Shown here piece by piece: positions 57,611 to 64,000 of a stretch of DNA of 64,000 nt (the stretch's first letter is position 1; every line of letters starts with the position of its first letter). The position numbers were made by a program, and so were the translations under genes. The DNA lies in NCBI GenBank assembly GCA_025403435.1, contig CM046338.1:25216281-25280280 (forward strand), read 5' to 3'. The stretch is from Artocarpus heterophyllus (Eukaryota; Streptophyta; Magnoliopsida; Rosales; Moraceae). The notes below the pieces were generated by a model. It had not been told where the DNA came from. It made no database searches and saw nothing but the letters and a program-made list of their open reading frames with translations.

Positions 57611-59319
57611 GTTTTATTGTAAAATAAATATTTTTAATAAATATTACGTTTGTAAAATAATTAATATTAGTGTGTTTGTGATTTTAGATTTGAAATCTAG
57701 AGAAAAAATGGAGCAAAACGACACCAAAACGGATAGAATCGGACATCAAATGCATCAAAAAATCTTTGAAAAATTCAAAATTCAAAATGCAGAGGACATG
57801 TGGCGTCATGGGAGCCGACAGATTCACTGCCAAATCAATCTCAGCCGTTCGAGGAAGAGACGCGTGTCAACGCGTCATTCGGTGCGTTAGCGGAATCTCA
57901 AAGTGCGGTCCACGTGTCAAGATATGATTGGTGCGTGTGTTACACGCGCCGACAATCTGCAGCGTGTCAGTGGAGTGTCTCAGACCGTCTTGGATCGCGT
58001 GCGGTCATGACCACATGCAGCCTCTTTCTCAGCCATTCGATGCGAATACCTAGACTGATCTAACGGTCCTTAAAACTCGGTCCCACTGGTCCAACCTGGG
58101 CCCATCTTGCCCGCGTCTGACAGCTGTTGGATTTCGTTTTGAACGGTTCAGATCGTGCCTGTTCCGTGCTGATCTGGTCTGCGTCACACTGGATTACAAA
58201 CTCAAATTGAAAATCGTCAACTTTCAACAGTAAAGATCATTAAATATCAATGGACGTTTGCAACCTCGAATCACTATAAATACCAAGGCTTTTGCCTCAG
58301 TTGGGGGGTCTTTCGCAGAGCCTTCCGCAGCATCATAATGCTGTTGTAGTAATTATAGTCTAGTTTTTATTTTAGTTTTTAATTTATTTTCTTGTAAAAT
58401 ATTTTCTAGTTTATGTTATAAAAATTATGCTCAATAATATAAGTAGTATTTTATTAATTATGTCTTTTTAAATTTCTTTTTAGCTGAGGGGAGAGGGGGA
58501 AATTCTGACAAAATTATCTTAAATATTTTTAGTTTTTCTTAGTTTTCTAAGCTGTTGTAATGCCAAAATATTCTCTTAGAAAACCTAGAAGTTCAATATT
58601 TTCTTAGCTAGAACTCTGCCAAAATTATGGTTTTGATTTATCGACGACATAGACTGGCACGGATAATGCTTGGGAGGACCTTGATTACTCGTAGACAGAG
58701 AATGGCTCGGTAAATGCTTAACTCACTATCTTGGTTGTTATTTTAGTTAAGTTATGTTGAAATGCTGCTTATTTATTAAGTTGTGTTTTTGCTGCATTAT
58801 AGACATGGAATGGCACAGTAAATGCTTGGTAAATCTTGATTTATTGTCGACATAGGATGGCATAGTGTATACTTAAACCAACTAATAAATAAAAAGAGAA
58901 ACTAAAATATATTAAAGATAATTGTCAGAATGAAACCTTTGAACCTCAGCCTTGTTATTATTGCTGTTTCGCTTCTTTTAATTGTCATTATTATTGCTGT
59001 TACTTTGCTTAAGTTATTAATTACATTTCTTGTTATTAAAGTCCCATATTATCAAAATCTAAAAATGAAAAATGTTGTAAAAAAAAATGTGTAAATATTG
59101 TAAATACATTCTGTGAATAATTAATATTAATCCTCAAAATTTTCAGTTTAAATAAAAAGAAAAAGTTAATATAATACATGTACTGGAACTAAATAAATCA
59201 TTCCTTGTGGGTTCGACCTCGGATTCACCGAGAAAATATTACTTGAGACAACCTTATTCTTGAGGTTAGTTTAAAATGCGTAAATAGATGCGAGACCAAG
59301 TCTTCTAACACCCAGACAC
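57611..59319 (+). other. Unclassified, retroelement-like noncoding sequence with TATA box
   Basis: A GC-richer stretch (57780-58260) is followed by a TATA box (TATAAATA, 58275-58282), a leader, and then T-rich sequence, as in a plant LTR. At 58640-58880 a motif resembling GACATGGAATGGCACGGTAAATGC occurs four times in diverged form. No coding motif and no paired repeat was found within the window. Confidence 0.4.
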
Positions 59320-59601
59320 TCTGATTGATAGTGTATATCCAGAAGGAGTGAAAGGTGATAGGGACCAAACCTTGAGAATTTCACAGAAACGTGAAACCTT
59401 TATTTTCTGTTTTTTTTCTACTGCTGCCTCAGAAATCCTTTCATCAAGGATACTTAAGCAGGTTCAAAAATATTCAGTTACCAAGAGTTGATAATTGCAG
59501 TTTAATGACAATGAATATGTGACTAATTATGAAAAACCGTTACACAAATGAATTGGTTTCAATTTTGTTTGAAACCGTTAGAAAGAATTGAAACGGTTAC
59601 A
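59320..59601 (-). repeat. 3' LTR of the right-hand copia element (outer boundary approximate)
   Basis: The inner boundary is exact (TG after the polypurine tract at 59601). The outer boundary is a guess, near a CACTATCA on minus, because the partner LTR lies outside. Confidence 0.6.
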
Positions 59602-59907
59602 TTCTCCCACTTGGTCTCCATATTTATCCTTATCTCCATTAAACCCAGACTTTCAGGAAACAAATACATGAATCATGGCGATAATTTCTCTAAATTGTGA
59701 GTATTATCTTTCATGTATTACAATGTATTATTTCTCAGACTTTATTCCTTATATGGTAACTTAACTTTATGAATAAACCCAATGTTTATTCTTGGTCCTA
59801 CTATATGTGAATTTTCTCCAATAACTTTATGCGCTAAACAAATATGAGAAAACATCACAACTGAATAAGAGTTTCATTAAGACTGTAAATTGTATGTACA
59901 AACAAAT

Positions 59908-62870
59908 TTACATTATGGAACCTAGTCCCATCTGTACAACATGATCCTTAAATGACTTTGGTGGCATTCCTTTTGTCAGAGGATCTGCGATCATCAATTC
60001 AGTGCTTATATGCTCAATGACCACTTTATTTTCCTTAATGCGTTCCCTTATGGCTAAGTACGTAATGTTGATATGTTTACTTCGACTGCCACTCTTATTA
60101 TTCTTAGCCATAAAGACAGCAGCTGAATTGTCAAAATATATCCTTAATGGCCTAGACACAGAATCTACAATTCTAAGGCCTGTCATGAAACTCTTCAACC
60201 ATACACCATGCAAAGTAGCCTCAAAACAAGAAACGAACTCTGCCTCCATCGTGGAAGTAGCAACCAACGTTTGCTTTCCACTCCTCCAAGATACAGCTCC
60301 TCCGGCTAGTATGAAAATATGACCTGAAGTTGATTTTCTCGAATCAACACAGCCAGCAAAGTCTGAATCGGAGTAGCCAATCACCTCTAGAATGTCAGTT
60401 CATCTATACATAAGCATGTAATCCTTTGTATCTTAAAGGTACCTCATCACTTTCTTTGCAGCCCCCCAGTGGTCAATGCCTGGGTTACTTTGATATCTTC
60501 CCAACATTCCCACAGCAAATGCAATGTCAGGTCTTGTGCAGACCTGAGCATACATAAGGCTTCCAACAGCTGAAGCATAAGGAATGTTGCTCATTTGAAC
60601 TTTCTCGAAATCATTTCTTGGACATTGGTTCAAATTGAACTTATCACCCTTCACAATGGGTGCTACACTTGGTGAACAATCTTTCATCCGAAATCTGTTT
60701 AAGACTTTATTGATATAGGTTTCCTACGATAGTCCCAAAATGCATCGAGATCTATCCCTATGGATCTTTATGGCAATGACATAAGATGCCTCACCCATAT
60801 CCTTCATATTAAAGTTCTTAGAAAGAAATTGTTTCACCTCATATAGAAACCCCTTGTCATTGGTTGCAAGAAGGATATCATCCACATACAAAACAAGGAA
60901 ACAAATCTTGCTCCCACTGACCTTCTGGTATATACATTGATCCATGATGTTCTCTTCAAAACCAAATGAAGTGATGACATCGTGGAATTTCAAATACCAT
61001 TGACGGGAAGCTTGTTTCAAACCATATATGGATTTCTTGAGTTTGCACACCAATTTCTCACCATCACTAGAGGAGAATCCTTCAGGTTGTTTCATATAAA
61101 CCTCTTCCTCTAGATCACCATTGAGGAATGCCATTTTCACATCCATCTGATGTAACTCAAAATCAAAATGAGCTATTAATGCCATGATCACACGAAGGGA
61201 GTCCTTTTTAGATACAGGAGAAAAAGTCTCAGTGTAATCTATACCCTCCCTTTGAGTGAATCCTTTAGCAACGAGTCTTGCTTTATGTCTCTCAATGTTG
61301 CCTAATGAGTCTTTCTTTGTCTTGAAGACCCATTTGTATCCAATGGCTTTTATACCATCAGGCAACTTGACAAGATCCCAGACTCCATTAGATGACATGG
61401 AGTTCATCTCATCTGTCATGGCATCATACCACAAGTTAGATTCCTTACAACTCATGGCTTGTGAAAACGTTTCTGGATCATTTTCGGCTCCTATGTTGTA
61501 GTCAGACTCCTGTAGATACACAATATAGTCACTAGGAATAGCTGATCGCCTTACTCTAGTAGATCTCCTTAATGCTGGTTCAACATTCTCTTGAGGAACA
61601 TGTTGATCAGCTGGCTGTTCAACTGGATCTACTACTTCTTGATCAGCAATCTGTGGAACTTGAATGACTGGCTGTTGTTCAACACGCGTTTGAACTGTAG
61701 GCGTGTCGCGTATAACAATCACTCTATCATATGAAGTGGAAGCTTGAGCATCTGTATGATCTTTCCCCGGAACGGTGTTCCAAGATCGATGGCTCCCACT
61801 GATCAAGTCATTCTCAAGAAATTTCGCATTCCTTGATTCCACAAACCTAGTGGTATGTGATGGACAATAAAATCTGTATCTCTTAGACCGTTCACCATAT
61901 CCAACGAAATACCCACTAATGGTCCTTGGGTCTAGCTTCTTTTCTTGTGGATTATACACTCTCACTTCAGACGGGCATCCCCAAACGCGTATATGTCGCA
62001 AACTCGGTTTCCAACCTTTCCATAACTCGAACGGTGTCTTTGAGACAGCCTTGGTTGGAACTCGGTTTAATATATACACAGCCGTCTTGAGAGCTTCAGT
62101 CCACAAAGACCTAGGAAGCTTGGAGTTGCTAAGCATGCTCCGCACCATATCCAACAATGTTCGGTTTCTTCTTTCTGCTACACCATTTTAATCTGGAGAA
62201 CCGGGCATAGTATATTGGGCAACTATCCCATGTTCTTGAAGAAACTTCGCAAATGGACCAGGTGCTTGTCCATCTTCAGTGTATCTATCATAGTATTCAC
62301 CACCTCTATCAGATCTCACTATCTTTATTTGCTTACCACATTGTTTTTCTACTTCTGCCTTCAACACCTTAAAGGCATCTATAGCTTCATTTTTGTTATC
62401 AAGCAAGTAGAGATACATATATCGTGAGTAATCATCAATAAAAATAATGAAATATTTTTGACCATACGCGTCTATGTCTGGACTACAAATATCTGTATGT
62501 ATGATCTCTAATATGTCTGAACTCCTCTTGGCACATTTCTTTGACATATTGGTCTGCTTTCCCTTTATGCAGTCCACACAAGTGTCAAAGTCAGTAAAAT
62601 CTAGAGTACTAAGTACCCCATCATTCACTAGTCTCTTTATTCTCTCAATAGAGATATGACATAATCTACGATGTCACAACATAGAGGAATCTTCATTCAT
62701 AACACATCTCTTAATGCCAGCATTATCTTGAACATGCATAGAAGTATAAGAAGTTTTATCTTGTAAATTAATTTTGAAAAAACCATTTGACAATATACTA
62801 TTTCCAATAAGTTCAGATCTATAAAACAAACTAAATATAGTCTTTGAAAAATTAAAGGAAAATCCCAATG
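59908..62870 (-). pseudogene. Copia integrase, reverse transcriptase and RNase H, with few stop codons
   Basis: Integrase: HRRLCHISIERIKRL (a TGA stands where Trp precedes it), then CIKGKQTNMSKKCAKRSSDI, IHTDICSPDI, VRSDRGGEYYDRY and NGVAERRNRTLLDMVRSM. A TAA stands before NGVAERR where CAA is expected. Reverse transcriptase: KWVFKTKKDSLG, ETFSPVSKKDSLRVIMALIA, QMDVKMAFLNGDLEEEVYMK and LYVDDILLA (YVDD intact). A TAG interrupts after CILGLS. RNase H: VIGYSDSDFAGCVDSRKSTS, then ATSTMEAEFVSC, ending in SFKDHVVQMGLGSIM at 59908. Nearly all breaks are single C-to-T or G-to-A changes, so this is a recently silenced copy. Confidence 0.87.
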
Positions 62871-62950
62871 GTACAAGTCTTGAAACTGAAATTAAATTCC
62901 TAGAAAAACTAGGAATATAAAATGTCTTTTCTAATTTTAAAATAAAACCA

Positions 62951-63967
62951 CTAGATAAATAAATTGCATATTCTGACAGCCTCTACATATGAGCGCATCT
63001 TGTTGCCTGTATAGATGCACTGCTCACTTCCCACTGGCTTCCTTAGGCCTTGCAATCCCTGCAAGGAATTAGTGACATGGATTGAAGAACCAGAATCAAT
63101 CCACCATGTGTTATGTTCAACGTCAACCATATTAGATTCATAACAAACAAGTGAGAATTGAGTACCTTTTTTGTCAAGCCAACTATGATATTTAGGACAA
63201 TCCTTCTTTATGTGCCCCTTCTTTTTACAAAAGAAGCACTTGGATTCCTTCTTGATATCAGCTTGAGCGGGCAGTTTGCCTTTTCTCTTATCCTTGGCTT
63301 GGCCCTTATTCTTCCTTTGAATTGCCAGATGCACACTCTCTCCCGCTTCCATAACAAGCCTTCCTTCTTCCTGAACACACATGGTCATCAATTCATTGAT
63401 GGACCGCTTATCCTTATATGTGTTGTAGGATATCTTGAAAGGTCTATATTGATGTGGGAGAGTGTTGAGGATGTAGTGCACAAGGAAGGTTTCAGACATC
63501 TCAACCTCAAGTGTCTTTAGTTGAGCCGCTATATCCCTTATTTGCATGATGTGCTCACGCACACCATGAATTTCAGTAAGCTTCATAGATGAAAATTTCA
63601 TTATCAGAGTGCTAGCCAAGGCTTTGTCTGATGTAGCAAACTGCTCATCAATTGCCTTCATCAAAGGTCGTACTTTGTCATATTGCTCCAATGAACCACG
63701 TATGCCAGCCGAGATTTTCGTCTTTATTAACATTACGCAGAGGCAATTAGATCGCTCCCACTTTTCATAACGGTCAACGTCATCTGGCTGGCTGGTCTCC
63801 GTAATGGCAGGTGGTTCATCCTTACGGATAGCTAAGTCAATGTCCATGACACCTAAATGAAGAAGAATTCTCTCATTCCACACCTTATAGTTGTCTCGCT
63901 TAAGTTCGGGAATGTCACATTGGAAATCAGAGTAACTCACAGCTTGCATAGCTACATAATAAAACAT
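62951..63967 (-). CDS. Copia gag and start of protease
   Basis: An open frame of 338 codons from ATG at 63967 (an internal ATG, in MQAVSYSDFQ, may be the true start). The gag domain runs about residues 10-210, with LKRDNYKVWNERILLHLG and TLPHQYRPFKISYNTYK. A CCHC knuckle CFFCKKKGHIKKDC (about residues 243-256) follows, and then the protease start TWWIDSGSSIHVTNSLQG with catalytic DSG. After SYVEAVRICNLFI the frame stops, although the protease should continue. Below 62951 the continuation is found in another frame (GFSFNFSKTIFSLFYRSELI at 62866-62807), so a frameshift separates them. Confidence 0.85.
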   Translation of the reverse strand: MFYYVAMQAVSYSDFQCDIPELKRDNYKVWNERILLHLGVMDIDLAIRKDEPPAITETSQPDDVDRYEKWERSNCLCVMLIKTKISAGIRGSLEQYDKVRPLMKAIDEQFATSDKALASTLIMKFSSMKLTEIHGVREHIMQIRDIAAQLKTLEVEMSETFLVHYILNTLPHQYRPFKISYNTYKDKRSINELMTMCVQEEGRLVMEAGESVHLAIQRKNKGQAKDKRKGKLPAQADIKKESKCFFCKKKGHIKKDCPKYHSWLDKKGTQFSLVCYESNMVDVEHNTWWIDSGSSIHVTNSLQGLQGLRKPVGSEQCIYTGNKMRSYVEAVRICNLFI

Positions 63968-64000
63968 ACATGCTTATGTTACTAAATTGAGGCTACAATA

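Larger units (their letters stand above)
59320..64000 (-). mobile_element. Ty1/copia retrotransposon, 5' end beyond the window
   Basis: The 3' LTR begins at 59601 (minus: TGTAACCGTTTCAATTC) directly after a purine tract (AAGTGGGAGAA), and its far end lies near 59320. The coding region runs from about 63967 down to 59908. The 5' LTR and primer-binding site are not in the window, so length and target duplication cannot be measured. It is better preserved than the intronic copia element. Confidence 0.88.

Noticed and set aside
57558..58063. Overlapping plus-strand frames of 110 and 87 codons
   Set aside because: Two frames are open at once in GC-richer DNA, with no family motifs. More likely an LTR-type noncoding region.

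Overview
This window looks like nuclear DNA of a dicot plant. It is AT-rich and gene-poor and is filled with nested LTR retrotransposons and small inverted-repeat elements. It carries one large TIR-NB-LRR (TNL) disease-resistance gene. TNLs of this type are common in eudicots and absent from grasses. The closest published architecture I know is Ma from Prunus, a TNL with several repeated post-LRR exons, so a woody rosid is plausible. The species cannot be read from the sequence.

Layout. 1-18 kb: remnants of two Ty3/gypsy elements (pol on minus at 890-1795, gag-protease on plus at 8376-10460), a 5-kb block that recurs at 53-57 kb, and several inverted-repeat elements. 18.4-37.2 kb (minus): the TNL. 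Seven exons have consensus splice sites and compatible phases, and a short eighth exon is likely. They join into an open frame of about 1,704 codons: TIR, NB-ARC, LRR, then three consecutive C-JID-like (post-LRR) exons. Intron 1 (6.8 kb) holds a ~1-kb foldback repeat and a possible LINE remnant. Intron 2 (6.0 kb) holds a complete but decayed Ty1/copia element with exact 5-bp target duplications.

39.2-52.0 kb: a complete 12.8-kb Tat-type Ty3/gypsy element on minus, with 640-bp LTRs and target duplication GTGAT. It has gag-pol and, convergent to it, a plus-strand extra ORF with its own TATA box, poly(A) signal and a candidate intron. Two later insertions sit inside it: a 2,363-bp solo LTR in the extra ORF (duplication GGTTC) and a 384-bp near-perfect foldback with opposed tRNA-like A and B boxes in pol (duplication CATGT). 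52.9-57.4 kb: the second copy of the 5-kb block, whose right edge is locally scrambled. 59.3-64 kb: a Ty1/copia element on minus, running off the window, with few stop codons.

The TNL is the only host gene I can support. The rest is a record of successive insertions and duplications around it. Comparing the two duplicate blocks gives empty sites that define two of the small elements exactly. I saw no tRNA or rRNA gene and no CRISPR array.
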